A stretch of 64,000 nt of DNA, from NCBI GenBank assembly GCA_905160935.1, contig CAJHZI010000457.1, positions 3,348,501 through 3,412,500 on the forward strand, written 5' to 3'. This DNA comes from Enchytraeus crypticus. Its lineage: Eukaryota; Annelida; Clitellata; Enchytraeida; Enchytraeidae. Under the pieces are notes generated by a model. The model was given only the letters and a program-made list of their open reading frames with translations. It did not search any database and was not told where the DNA came from. Every line of letters begins with the position of its first letter. Position 1 is the first letter of the stretch. Both the position numbers and the translations under genes were made by a program. This document shows, one piece after another, positions 34,691 to 45,275 of the stretch.

Positions 34691-34790
34691 TATACATATA
34701 CTCTATATATATACCCATATATATTACGTTTATATGCATATTACACAGTATACATATATATAGACCTAAATATATACGATATATGAATAT
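34490..34790. repeat. (AT)n and TATACATGTATA tracts
   Basis: Several AT runs separated by short AT-rich words. Confidence 0.95.
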
Positions 34791-35039
34791 CCATAAATAG
34801 ATATAATACTACGTAATAAGCATTGTATATGCTATTTATTATCCAAGTTGACTAAATTTCAACATTATATAGCAAAGTCGATACAGATTCGAAGACTTGG
34901 GTTGAAACTAGAGTAAGACAAATGAGTAGTTTTTGCCCAGGATTCTTTAATAAAACATAATGAATACAGAGGTAAATGGCCAACTCTTAAACATTTGCCT
35001 ACTGGCGTGTAATTTATGTGAACAAATTAATCACCTTCA

Positions 35040-35260
35040 GTCAGTGGCCAAGAAAATGCTGGCGAAATCTGAAATGTAAACCAAATCTCAAACTGTCAAA
35101 AAAGTACTGTACAGCGAAACATGCACTAATCGAGTGGGATACAAAAATGGCAGCAGAAATAAAGATATTGAAAAAAGAGAAGGGTGGATGAGTTACATAC
35201 CATGGACCTGCTAGTAGGCAGAGCACTGAGAGATATACAAATACCAATCACACAATACTA
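35040..35260 (+). mobile_element. RTE-type LINE 3' end
   Basis: Diverged coding end, then TACATACCATGGACCTGC, TAGTAGGCAGAGCACTGAGA. Confidence 0.6.
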
Positions 35261-35431
35261 ATGTTTTAGGGAGAGCCTTACGCTACGCTGAAGTCAGAGG
35301 AAAATAAAGAAAATCAAGAGATCTTTAGAGTAGAGATTGTTGATATTTTGCGAAAAATGTTTTAAGAATTTTTTTCAAAAGGCTAGCAGGAAATGAGCTA
35401 TTTTAAACCGGTATAGCATGATAATTTCGTT

Positions 35432-35472
35432 CCTCTCTTTCTCTCTCTTTCTCTCTCTCTCTTTCTCTCCCC

Positions 35473-35520
<48 letters not shown>
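35432..35520. repeat. (CT)n microsatellite
   Basis: CT repeat with TTT and CCC interruptions. Confidence 0.95.
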
Positions 35521-35852
35521 CACTCATTCAAGCTGTTTTTCCGTATCTTCATCGTTTGAAATGTAAACAACTTCCTAGCTCATGAAGTTGGCCACTCTAG
35601 CTCAAAAGCTTCATTTCACTACAATGTAGTATCATAAATATCAAATGAAGAACTAATACATTGATGAACTGTCAAATGATTAGAATCGACTCTATGCAAA
35701 TTAGAATACATAGGACGAAGACAATTGATCTACCAAATGTTCAATGATCAATTTTAACTACCTTAGTCAATACTTTACTTTTTAAAACTACTCAATTCTT
35801 CCTTCGTCTCCTCTCTGGACCTTCATATGTACCGTGCTCACCTACGTTAAGT

Positions 35853-36021
35853 TTAGGCAGGGATGGGAACAGTGAGGCGCATATCATCCTTGATGTTGTG
35901 GACCTTGTAGTAGTCCAGCAGCTCTCCAACATTTCCAAACGATCTCTCAGTCTTGTCGAATAACGAATATCGTCCGTCATCGTGATGAACAATGCTGATG
36001 TTATAAACTTTGTTTATGTGA
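35853..36021 (-). CDS. SH2 domain C-terminal half, last exon of adaptor gene A
   Basis: Acceptor CTTATTTTCAG at 36022, entry in phase 2, 55 codons then TAA at 35853-35855. KVYNISIVHHDDGRYSLF forms strands C-D, and GNVGELLDYYKVHNI the second SH2 helix with its ELLxYY signature, followed by RLTVPIP and the stop. The KVYNIxI run resembles the SLP-76/BLNK/CLNK group, which also carry SH2 at the very C-terminus. SH2 domains bind phosphotyrosine peptides. A close paralogue with the same phase lies at 26.5 kb. The N-terminal half with the FLVR strand is not confidently located (see 36807-36869). Confidence 0.85.
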
Positions 36022-36134
36022 CTGAAAATAAGCACGATTGTACAAGTTAAAGAAAACGCTATTAAAACTTTTTTAATGTTTGATTAACGTAAAGATCAGA
36101 AGCCTAAAGAAAATAAACACTCATTATATTGAAA

Positions 36135-36432
36135 TGATCAACTATGTTGAAATCCATTACTTTTAATATCACATGTTTACTTCGTTAGGCAGTTTTGTCC
36201 ATATTCCGCTTAACCAGTCCTGTGAATGTCCGAAAAAATCTCGGACATCTTGGAAAAATCTTGGAAAGAGCTTCTCTTCAAGATGTCAGGTATACCGGTA
36301 TTCCCGGAAAGGTGAATGTCTGAGATTTTATTCTCTGTTAAGTTTTACCGGGATTGATCCTAGGACCTCTGGAACAGCCATTCAAACTTCACGCCGTTAC
36401 ATAGCGCTTACACACAGAGCCACCGAGACATT
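36135..36432 (-). mobile_element. SINE-3 copy with internal expansion
   Basis: GATCAACTATGTTGAAATCC, ACCAGTCCTGTGAATGTCCG, and GGATTGATCCTAGGACC as B box, GCCGTTACATAGCGCTTAC at the head. About 60 extra bases of CTTGGAAA-type sequence compared with other copies. Confidence 0.7.
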
Positions 36433-36806
36433 CATTATCAAAACTTGATATTCATATTTGGTTTAAATAGACTTTAAAATAGTCGAAGAAAAGGTTCATG
36501 AAGAGTCTAAGCAAATGAATGCAGATATCTGAAACAAAATTCATCAGTGCAACAATGTACAGAGACATATGGAGGAACATGATCATGACCACCCAGGCTT
36601 CCAACAGACACAGCACTTGAAGAAGAAGAAAGTTTCAAAACTACTAGGCAGAAGTAAACCAGCAGCAAGTTGCAAACTCTCGCCCCAATTTAGACATAGA
36701 CATATCTAAATTCATTAAGATCCACGTCAGAAATATGATTTATAATCATTCAACTATTGGTATTTTACTAATGGTAGAAAATTTATTTAATTTGCATTTG
36801 CGTAAC

Positions 36807-36869
36807 GTGTAAACATTGAAAATCATAGAATCTTCAATCCACGATTGTTCAAGATTTACCAAAAAATTA
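36807..36869 (-). CDS. Candidate SH2 middle exon (FLV strand) of adaptor gene A
   Basis: After a good acceptor (CATTTTTATATCAG) comes a 63-base open stretch in phase 2 to 2, ending at a weak GTTACG donor. It encodes NFLVNLEQSWIEDSMIFNVY, which looks like SH2 strands B and C. The phase fits the next exon, giving NVYTHINKVYNISI, the same length as the equivalent segment of human SLP-76. If real, the phosphotyrosine-binding Arg of FLVR is Asn here. The poor donor, and the need for one more exon or the alternative 39.6-kb donor to supply phase 2, keep this tentative. Confidence 0.3.
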
Positions 36870-36964
36870 CTGATATAAAAATGAGCAAAAAATCCTCCGA
36901 AAAATCGATATAATTTTATTAGGCACAATATAATATTGTTATGACCTAACCAGGCAAGTTTGTA

Positions 36965-36983
36965 CAGCAAAATGTGTGTGTGG

Positions 36984-37046
<63 letters not shown>

Positions 37047-37050
37047 GTAG
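36965..37050. repeat. (GT)n-(GA)n microsatellite
   Basis: GTGTGTGG then GT units to about 36999, then (GA)n to about 37047. Confidence 0.95.
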
Positions 37051-37224
37051 AGAGTGGCAGGTTACCCAATAACAAGAGTGAATGGCTGTTTTCCAGACTG
37101 ACTCGGGCGAATCAAATAACAACCGTCTATGTGATGGACTGAGCAATACTGTCTAACGTCTTCCATACCCTATACATACATATATTAAATATATGTTAGA
37201 GTATATTTTACGAATGATACAAGT

Positions 37225-37290
37225 AATAATAATATTAATAATAAAAATAAAAATAATAATAATAACAATAATAATAATAACCATCGCTTT
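37225..37290. repeat. (ATA)n microsatellite
   Basis: AATAATAATA with AAAATA variants. Confidence 0.9.
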
Positions 37291-38165
37291 AGGTCTCCAC
37301 GGCCTCTCCTGTAAACGAAGCTCAGGTAGAATGTCTCGCCATCACAATTTAAATGACTTAATATGGCGAGCACTTTCAAGAGCAGGCATCCCTTCCTCTA
37401 AGGAACCAAGTGGGTTGTCCAGATCAGACGGCATGCGAGCGGACGGCTTGACTTTAGTGCCCTGGTGCAACGGTAAATGTGCCGTATGGGACGTCACGGT
37501 CATTGACACTATGGCAAACTCCTACCTGAATACGACTTCAGTCACAGCCGGTGGAGCCGCCTCTAGGAAGTTGGATAAATACCGTGATCTGTCCTTAGGA
37601 TATGAAATTGTTCCGGTGGCCATTGAAACCATGGCCCCTATGAATCCCGAAGGAACTCACTTAATGGCATGGGCAGACTTATTGCAGAGCAAACCGGCGA
37701 TAAGCGAGAGACGTCTTTTCTTTGGCAAAGGCTTTCCATGACTTTGCAAAGATTTAATGCAGTCTGCTTCAATAATTCTTTTAAGCCGATTGATGACCTC
37801 GAGTAGCCGGGCGGCGATTCAGCACGTATTGCTTAAATCGTTTTTATCAAACCCCAGGTTCTTTACACCGGGGTAAAATTAAAATAAATAAAAATAATAA
37901 TAATAATAAATAGTTGTAATAATGATAATAATAATAATAATAACAATTTTCTATGATTTTAAGAAGATTTAACGCAGTCTGCTTTAGCAATTCTTTTAAG
38001 AAGCTAGATGACCTCGAGTATCCGGTCGGCGATTCAGCGCTTATTGCTCGAATCGTTTTTTATAAAACCTTGTAGTCCAACCTGGCTTGCACAACAGCTG
38101 TACAACCTGTATCAGCGATGTCACGTGACAAATATGGACATTGACTTCGAATAAAGAAGAAACAT
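37290..38165 (+). mobile_element. LINE C-terminal fragment with duplicated 3' tail
   Basis: Open frame to 37741 with LHGLSCKRSSGRMSRHHNL, NDLIWRALSRAGIPSSKEPS, RADGLTLVPWCNGKCAVWD, VTVIDTMANSYLNTT and YEIVPVAIETM. It resembles the C-terminal zinc-binding plus PD-(D/E)xK-looking region that follows reverse transcriptase in many metazoan LINE-derived proteins. After the stop the family continues in another frame (LQRFNAVCFNN). The end block with GATGACCTCGAGTAGCCGG recurs about 215 bp later (37967-38070), both followed by AATAAT tracts. 5'-truncated and inactive. Confidence 0.65.
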
Positions 38166-38279
38166 GCCTGTGAAGTTTTATGTCTATGTTTTATGTATAA
38201 CAATGAGATTTCTCACTGAAGAAGCAGGTGATATTGCAATACCTGAAGATATGGAAAGAGTTTACCTATTCAGATTTGG

Positions 38280-38480
38280 AAGCTGTTGAGGAGTCCCAAC
38301 TGAAGGTGAGGCTTCAACGTCAGAATAGGGGTTGGGTACGAAACAAGTGTACAGTTGAGTGTCATAGTTCATGATCAAGAGAATGAGAAGAGATTACAGA
38401 GCTTAAAGGTTTGTAGTTGAGATTGAAGAATATAGGACCAACAGCGGAGCTTTGAGGCACACCATACTTTAGGTGAGTTG
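38280..38480 (-). mobile_element. CR1/L2-type LINE reverse transcriptase fragment
   Basis: Minus strand reads LSYGVPQSSAVGPIFFNLN and KPLSSVISSHSLDHEL, the conserved GVPQGSxLGPxLF box and the stretch before the catalytic YADD. Confidence 0.65.
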
Positions 38481-38584
38481 CACTCATTCATGTTCACATT
38501 ACAAGAACGATATATGACATAGGAGTAAAGACAATCAAAAACAATTCTACTAATAAAATCCATGAAGAAAAACGTTTCAGAAGA

Positions 38585-39110
38585 ATAATTTGATCAATTC
38601 TTTGTAGTTAAATATAATAAAACAATATTATAGTTAGCTAATCTGATTACTGAGCAAACATCTATGGATAGTTCAAAACGAAAAAAGTGATAAAAAAAAG
38701 TGATTCGTCTATAAACTAATTTATTTATTAATTATGACTAAAGCATTGCATGTTATTTAAATCTCAGTATATTGATATCCGTTGAGATTAGAAAATAACA
38801 GAAACGTATTGAAATATTACAGCGCTGTGTTTAAAAGTGCAGTTATAAAGTTGATATCAATATAGAGGATCCGAAAAATTACATTATTGTGCCTATTATT
38901 GTATTTGTAAAATAAATAGTTTTGGATAAAATCTAAGTTTAACGCATGAGCGTACATACACAAAACGATAATTTCAGAGGCTCTCTAAGCTTCGAACTAA
39001 CTTTCTCCATATCAGGCAAGCATGCAAAGAACTAAGCCAACAAACACGTAACCGAAGCTATCCAAATGGCATATTTTCTGCAAATTGCTTATCGTTATAT
39101 CTACACTACA
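38585..39110. other. No exon found; intron of gene A
   Basis: Searched by eye for the missing SH2 N-terminal exon; no open stretch with both splice sites and an SH2 signature. Confidence 0.4.
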
Positions 39111-39111
39111 G

Positions 39112-39185
39112 AGCGGAGAAGTTATATACCATGGACCTGCCAGTAGGTAGTGCACTAATAGCGAGAGAGAGAGAGAGAGAAGGAG
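39112..39185 (+). mobile_element. RTE-type LINE tail
   Basis: GAGAAGTTATATACCATGGA, CCTGCCAGTAGGTAGTGCAC, then (GA)n. About 75 bp only. Confidence 0.8.
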
Positions 39186-39230
39186 AGAGATATCTACACA
39201 TGTTTCAAATTTGTGATTTGAAATAAATAC

Positions 39231-39368
39231 TGGCTGGAGCCAGTCGCGAAGTCGGTGAGATACTCGACAACGGATTAGTATTTGCGGGGTTCAAATCCTG
39301 GGTTCTCCTGTCACTGACATCGCTTTCGAGTGAGGAAACTGACGTTAACCCTAGCTTTACCAGCTTTT
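39231..39368 (+). mobile_element. SINE-1 copy, full length
   Basis: TGGCTGGAGCCAGTCGCGA to TTTACCAGCTTTTAATGA, with GGGGTTCAAATCCTGGG. Ends about 65 bases from the 39.4-39.7 kb exon of gene A. Confidence 0.88.
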
Positions 39369-39432
39369 AATGAACGGACCTAGAATTGAGCCTATCAAAT
39401 CATACAATAAACCACGGCAGTATAGCACACAC

Positions 39433-39675
39433 CATTTTGCGCCAGAATTCTTGCTGGACGTCTGGGTAAATTCGGAAACCCGGTAATTTGTGAATATGCT
39501 CATAGCGGGGGTCTATGGGCTTTTCTAAACCCATCGATGCCACTGTGGAATATCCCTCATTCTCTTTGGGAGATAATCTCTTCCCACTTGCAGTGGAAAC
39601 ACTGTCTCTAAGATCATCTTCCTCTTCAAAAGATGATTTAAACTCAAAGTTCAATAACTCTGACTCATCGGTTAC
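39433..39675 (-). CDS. Linker exon 3 of adaptor gene A, tandem YxxV/YxxI motifs
   Basis: A 243-base exon (81 codons), acceptor TTTATAATTTCAG, phase 0 entry matching the previous exon. The product starts VTDESELLNFEFKSSFEEED, has an acidic cluster and a Ser/Lys stretch, then YSTV and, 12 residues later, YEHI, a spacing within the range of ITAM-like tyrosine pairs. It ends PGFRIYPDVQQEFWRKM. The donor is ambiguous: GTGTGT at 39432 (phase 0) is used here, GTGTGC two bases on would give phase 2, and a GTATGA further on would add about nine residues. The last residues may be the start of the SH2 region, but the usual SH2 N-terminal half is not recognisable. Confidence 0.7.
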
Positions 39676-39679
39676 CTGA

Positions 39680-40540
39680 AATTATAAAAATAAATATTCT
39701 ATGTTTAATTATTTAATTTATTCTGTGACTGACATTTAATTATTAATTAAGTATCTAAATTTTCAATACTTTTCAAATTAGTTTTGAAAAATTTTGGTAA
39801 CTCTTAAGTCGTCATCATCACATTTTCCCTAGAATCCCAGTTAAACTCTTCAATGGACCAACGAAATTAACTGAGTTACTAGTTTTACTTTGCTAAATGT
39901 TTTTGGTAAATTACTTTGTTAACTGTCTTAATGGGATAGTTGAACAATTTCGAAATGTTCGGTTTAATGTGGTTAGTATTATATTATTTCACATTTTGGC
40001 TTTAAAATATTTAAACTAAACTTAACGACTTAACATTTAACTTCTTGTGAGTAGTCAACTTCTTTTAACTAATTTTCAAAATATATCCGACATATCTATT
40101 GAATAATCCAAATATTTTTAAAACAACATGCGCATCAATATTATTAGGAAAATGTAAAGAATAATTTATTACATTATATATTTTATACTATAGTGATTAT
40201 TAGGCCGATAACATAAAATAACTTTTATTAATGGATCTTCTGATCCATAATCTTTGATCATAAAAAATTCCTGTTAAAGATAATGTTCCTCGCATTATGA
40301 ATATTGGTTAGTTCATATTTTAACATTAAGTATGTATTTATAATTATATAGGTCCACTTAATTATATACTTATGTAATTATTTTAATTTATAATCATAAC
40401 ATGTATCTTTAAAAAGCGTGTAATCAGACACAGTGAAAATGTGAGCATATCAATGTAGTGCCAAACAGTCCAGTAGTAATTACACTAATAGAAAAATTTG
40501 ATTGCCAAGTGCAACCCTTCGGCAGGTTGACATTCAATAA
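39680..40540. other. No gene recognised; SINE-2 trace at 39.82 kb
   Basis: ACATTTTCCCTAGAATCCCA resembles the SINE-2 3' end in antisense. Otherwise AT-rich intron. Confidence 0.4.
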
Positions 40541-40544
40541 ATTT

Positions 40545-40625
40545 AGAAACAATCAATCAATAATCAATAAGAATTTAACGTCCGGTTCTTCGCCATAAGA
40601 CAATTTCAGGGACGTCTCTTGCAGA
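40545..40625 (-). mobile_element. CR1-like LINE tail, (TTGA)n subfamily
   Basis: AATCAATAAGAATTTAACGT, CCGGTTCTTCGCCATAAGAC and CAGGGACGTCTC: the complement of a tail related to 1-245 but ending in TTGATTGA instead of TTATTA. Same subfamily at 61.35 and 62.4 kb. Confidence 0.65.
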
Positions 40626-40744
40626 CAAAGAATGTTACAAATGGTATAAATAAATTTTACGTTATGCAGCACAAGAAACACAAAACAACACAACTAAACA
40701 CATGATATTAACATAGGCTATACATGTAATATACTGGGTCAGAA

Positions 40745-41375
40745 AGCATAAAATGTTTGTTTATAGCAATAGATGGTTCGAAGTTAGAAAAGGTAAAGTA
40801 GGCTGCTACATATATTTAGATAACACGATAACAGAAGAAAGGAGTTCTGAAACAGAGGTTAGATATAGAATTGCGCAAATAAAAGAGGCAAAAAATCTAC
40901 TACCAAAAAGTTTGAAGATATTCAAGAAGATAAAGATCGTAAAAATTTTAGGACTCCTGCATGGATTTCCTGTATAGTTTTGAAATACGGACGTCAACAA
41001 AGGGAAATATTAGGAAACTGAAAGGGCTCTTATTTTGGATATGGAGAAGAGTGGAGAAGATCAGATGGACTGACAACTTCACGAACGAGAAGTGCAAATA
41101 GAGTTTGCACAAGTAGACAATGGCTATAGTTATGATAAATACTTAATAGAAGAAAGAGCTGAATTGGTCATATTCTGAGAGGGGATGATTGACTAAAATG
41201 GTACTTAAAGGAATAATGAGAGGAAAGAACGTTATGGAAGATCGAGATTTAGGATGATGTATGATTTGAAAACTTATTCGCATGTTGATTTAAAAAGAAA
41301 AGCACTGGATGGAAATATATAGAGGAATTATGTGCCACGGACCTGCCAACCGGTAGTACACTGTGATAGAAAGAG
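40745..41375 (+). mobile_element. RTE-type LINE 3' portion, diverged
   Basis: ERSSETEVRYRIAQIKEAKN, then EMKR-equivalent regions and the tail GTGCCACGGACCTGCC...GTACACTG. Heavily decayed. Confidence 0.7.
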
Positions 41376-41384
41376 ATGGCAAAT

Positions 41385-41912
41385 AGCCAATTAGTGATTA
41401 CATTAAAAGCAACAATTAGAGTGCTTTGTAGTTTCATGAGAAGCCTAGAAGGAGGACAGCTTAGTTTGTAACTTAATTAGCATTCAACCTTCATGTATTT
41501 AATTGATATTATACATTTGGGAGCGATTGGAACGAAGAGCATGTAACTCAGAATCGTAAGTTTTCGGTTCAAATCTCATGTTAACTCAGCAAATGTAAAA
41601 CTCGTCGTGAAAACGATTATTCACAATATTTTCAAAAGGCCAATTATTCTAAAATAATCCAAGAATGAGAAGAAATGATTAAAGTTTAATACAACAAATT
41701 AACCAAACGGATTATAAGCATGCGTATTATGTTATATATGTATAAATAGATGTCTTTACAATAATTAATTAAGATAATAACCTATGCGTGAGTAATTCTA
41801 AAGAGTCGAGAAAATATTAGGATAGACGCAAAATGGAATTGTTTTCATTTAGTCAATATTTTTCTGTGTAGAATAACAGGAAAGTAGTTTAGTGCATTTC
41901 TTTTAACAATAC
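41385..41912. other. No gene recognised
   Basis: A tRNA-like word pair (GAGCATGTAACTCAGAA, GGTTCAAATCTCATG) at about 41525-41582 may be a SINE head; the rest is intron. Confidence 0.4.
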
Positions 41913-42070
41913 CTGCATTGCTCCAGAACGCTGGAAAGCTGCCGGCCGGTCTTCTGAGTATTCGCTGTGTAGAGATACTATGTCTCTATTGGAGTTTGAA
42001 GAGTTTTCTGCTCTGACCTCGAATTCTGCAGGTACCAACTCATCGTTTATCTCGTTGTTCGCGAATCTCT
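41913..42070 (-). CDS. Linker exon 2 of adaptor gene A
   Basis: A 158-base exon with donor ATGCAG/GTATTG, phase 1 to 0. The first two bases complete a Glu codon with the preceding exon. The product (RFANNEINDELVPAEFEVRA, then IVSLHSEYSEDRPAAF and QRSGAMQ) is acidic, Ser- and Asn-rich and probably disordered. The sequence before the acceptor has a weak pyrimidine tract, so the 5' edge is less sure than the donor. Confidence 0.68.
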
Positions 42071-42074
42071 CTAC

Positions 42075-42450
42075 CAATACAGACATTCATGCATACAATT
42101 TGTTTTACACATTTAATACTTATTATAATTTTTATATTTATTTTAAAATGATATACAGTAATTCATAATTACATAAACAGTAATATAGCATAATTCTGTT
42201 CGTTTAAACATTAATGTCATAAAAACAAAAATTGCAAACAATTTCACTTTAACTGCCAACGAAAATAAAGCAAATCGACGTTTCAACACATTAGCTCTAC
42301 AAAAAAGGTTCCTGATTTTACGCGTAATATCTAAATTAGCACCTAGGTTATTTATCAATAGTATGACCGAAATATCTAAAGTTAGAAATAAAGCAAGCTG
42401 ATGGTCAGTATTATATTAATATTTATTTATAAATTGCAGGTTTGTGTCCG
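42075..42450. other. No gene recognised; intron of gene A
   Basis: AT-rich, no repeat named. Confidence 0.45.
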
Positions 42451-42454
42451 GGTT

Positions 42455-42584
42455 GGTAAAGCTAAGTTTAACGTCAGTTTCCTCACTCGAAAGCGACATC
42501 AGTGACGGGCTAGCCCAGGATTTGAACTCCAAACATACTGCTCCGCGGTCGAGTATCTTAACGACATCGACACCGGCTCCAGCT
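42455..42584 (-). mobile_element. SINE-1 copy
   Basis: TTTAACGTCAGTTTCCTCAC, AGGATTTGAACTCCAAAC and ACCGGCTCCAGC. Confidence 0.85.
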
Positions 42585-42599
42585 GAAAAAGTGGCGATA

Positions 42600-42770
42600 T
42601 CATCAATGGCGCCACTGGTTGCTGAAGAAGAGACCAATCTTGGACAGTATGTGTCGTTAAAGGCGACAAATTACAAACCAAAGCCAGAAAGGGTATTCGA
42701 ATGGTGAGCGCCTAGGCTCCAGAAATTGCAGAAAAAGTTTTCATTGTGTTTTCTTTTCTGCACGTGTGGC
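42600..42770 (+). mobile_element. SINE-2 copy, partial
   Basis: AGGCGACAAATTACAAACCA, AAGCCAGAAAGGGTATTCGA, GAGCGCCTAGGCTCCAGAAA. Lacks both ends; adjoins a SINE-1 copy. Confidence 0.65.
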
Positions 42771-42772
42771 AG

Positions 42773-42895
42773 CATCGATTAATGGTTACGTTTCTGCCTG
42801 CGCATAAGTATGTTGCATGTGTGTTCAAATCCTTGGTTCGCATGTCACTGATATCCTTTTGAGTCAGAGATTAGCCACGGCTGAGCAGCTACTTT
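42773..42895 (+). mobile_element. tRNA-like SINE, SINE-1 relative
   Basis: ATTAATGGTTACGTTTCTGC and GTGTTCAAATCCTTGG at A/B box positions, then CATGTCACTGATATCC as in SINE-1 but with another 3' end. Confidence 0.5.
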
Positions 42896-42899
42896 ATAA

Positions 42900-43255
42900 A
42901 TAGAGTAAACATTTAATTTAGGCGAGAATTAGAACACTTGGTTTAGTTACGCGTCAATAATCTAAGTTAAGCTATATCGGACTCTGTTAGTACATGGTTT
43001 GGTGATCACATTGGAAGACCGTGTGGTGACAGTTTTGATTTATAAAATCCCAGTGTGTTGGAAGGTCATTCTTAAATCAGCGCGGGCTGCAATTGATGCT
43101 CCATCAAAAGGCAACGAATACTAAAAACCACGGAGCAGAAGGAGGAAATGGGCCTTAAACAGGTATCTGTGCTTCTTGACCCAGTGTGTGCCGTTTTGTT
43201 ATATGTTATGCGTCTTTTTTTAAAGTACAAGCAAAATGAAAGAGAATTAGCAAAC
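42900..43255. other. No gene recognised; intron of gene A
   Basis: Nothing seen between the SINE cluster and the 43.26-kb donor. Confidence 0.45.
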
Positions 43256-43457
43256 CTCCTATTTCCAAGGTGACTGCTTCAGATGAACTGGTCTCAGCTG
43301 GTTCTGACTGGCTAGGAGTGGTTTGCTGGTCACTGTATCCAAACGAGAGTTCGATATACGAGGTGTTGGAGCGGCTGGGTGTAAACACGAGACCCTTCCT
43401 TTTCTCATCAAAGCTTTGCAGATCTACCCAACCTGGCTGTTCAACCGTGCTTACACT
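43256..43457 (-). CDS. Tyr-motif linker exon 1 of adaptor gene A
   Basis: A 202-base exon, acceptor TTTAACATCAG, donor GAG/GTTTGC, phase 0 to 1. The product starts SVSTVEQPGWVDLQSFDEKR, contains NTSYIELSFGYSDQQ and a Ser/Thr/Glu/Gln-rich low-complexity end. TSYIEL is a YxxL-type motif, a typical kinase and SH2 target once phosphorylated. Composition is that of a disordered linker, as in SLP-76/BLNK-type adaptors. Its exit phase matches the entry phase of the 42.0-kb exon exactly. No homology recognised beyond motifs. Confidence 0.7.
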
Positions 43458-43459
43458 CT

Positions 43460-44030
43460 GATGTTAAATCAATCACTGAACTTATAGGATATGCGTGGTG
43501 GTATATAGCACAGTAGATAGAGAGAACGCATCAAGTGCGAAACATACCTAGCAAAGAGTCTGGTTACATGTCGTCAGTTCAGTCAGAAAGGACGTATTCC
43601 CAGGCTGTTTACATGATTATTAGCATTCTAAGAGTAGTTATGTAGTACGTAAATAAGCAAAGTATACAATCAATTTTCAGCAATAGAATCAATTTTTATG
43701 TATATATAGGCGTTTTGAAGAAGGTCTTTTAACTGTGAAAAATATTTTTTATTTCTTTTAAAAGGTAAGTTTTTCAAATGCGATTATACAATTAAAATAG
43801 ACCTTAGCCTTAAATTAATGTGGCTACAGAAGTGAATATTGCCTTTCTCAGCGTTAATATTTGCGATGAAACATTAAAGCTCAGCTAGATCAAACTATTC
43901 TTAATCAAATGTAAATAATTTAATATACGTGTACATAGTAATCTATACATAGTTAGTATACTGTAGTAAGCTAAAATCATGCATTTCCCTAGTCCAGTTT
44001 TAATTTCGTTCTCTTTGATAAAATATCTTC
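43460..44030. other. No gene or repeat recognised
   Basis: Intron of gene A upstream of the 43.4-kb exon. Confidence 0.45.
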
Positions 44031-44032
44031 TC

Positions 44033-44190
44033 TCTTCAGTGCACTGCCAAGTGGCAGGTTCAAGGTACATATTCATACTCAATGTCTGCTTTCTAGCTCC
44101 ATAAGAGCACTCCTTAGATCAATAAGTTAATACCTTCACAAAGTCTATGCCTTATCCATACCATATGTAGCCTATAGCTTGGGAAAATAT
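44033..44190 (-). mobile_element. SINE-6 copy
   Basis: CTTCAGTGCACTGCCAAGTG, GCAGGTTCAAGGTACATATT, CTCCATAAGAGCACTCCTTA, ATGCCTTATCCATACC. The first 40 bases equal the RTE LINE end in antisense. Confidence 0.78.
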
Positions 44191-44244
44191 AACAAATGAA
44201 TTATGAAATATTTACGAAAACACAAACTTGGTACGGGATCTCTC

Positions 44245-44890
44245 TTAGTGCACTGCCTACTGGCAGGTTCATTGTACATAACGCATCCACTCTTCTCTGA
44301 CTTCTGTTTTCCTCTTCAAGTCCACATATAAGTGGAACTTTAAATCACCTAATATTCCTAAACTCATTCTACCTCTGCTTCTCTATCCGTCCATTCTGCC
44401 TTCTATAGCCTCCTTTGGAAAACTTTCCTCTTAGAATCCAGCTCTTCTTCCTATTGATGAATTTATCAACTATCTATTTGTAACAAATTTCTCCAGAATT
44501 TCGTTATTTGTAACTTAATTTTGGGTCCAGATAATCTTTTCCATTCTTCTCTATGTCCACAATTCCTACGCTTCTAGTTTCCTGATATCTTCCTTCCCCA
44601 AGGTATAAGTTTAGCATCCATATAAATAGCAGCTATAGATGCAATTTTAAATATTTCGCATCCTTGGTATATATCCATATCAAGGTTTTCACTATCTTTA
44701 TCTTTGTGTCTTTTTTAGACTTTTTGTTACAAATTTATCCTTTTACCGAAGGCCTCTTTTGCCAGTGCAATCCAATAGGCCGACTGCATATGTCAGTCTC
44801 ACGTTCTCCATAATCTACTATTGTGTGACCTAAATATTTTAAACTCTTAACCTGTTCCAATTTCGTACCGTTTATCGGTGTGGAATACAT
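44245..44890 (-). mobile_element. RTE-type LINE 3' portion
   Basis: CTCTTAGTGCACTGCCTACT tail, then decayed coding sequence to ACCTGTTCCAATTTCGTACC (the LEQV region). Confidence 0.8.
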
Positions 44891-44899
44891 TAAACAAGT

Positions 44900-45270
44900 T
44901 TCCTGCTTACAAACCTACGCACATTTCAATGAGCTTGTGCTATATTTAGATAGCGGGAAATACCAAGATGCACAAGGCTCTACTCTTACAAAGCTAACAA
45001 GGATCTTACTCGTATTATTCATTAATTATTGATCGAGAAAGCAATATACTATTATAGCAGACCTGTGCGCGTATACCGATTTTGGGAGACGAAACGCTAA
45101 ATCGATGTGGTACTACTCACATAATGAAGATGGTAAAGTAAATCAAGGAAGTGGAACTGTTGTCACTGTATTGTACTTTGTTACGAAGTATAAATTTACT
45201 GTACATGACATAAATGCAAGTTTACTGTAAGTAGGCCTATGCAACAACTATACATGTATGAAAATGCTGT
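44900..45270. other. No gene or repeat recognised
   Basis: Intron of gene A; nothing seen. Confidence 0.45.
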
Positions 45271-45275
45271 TAAAA

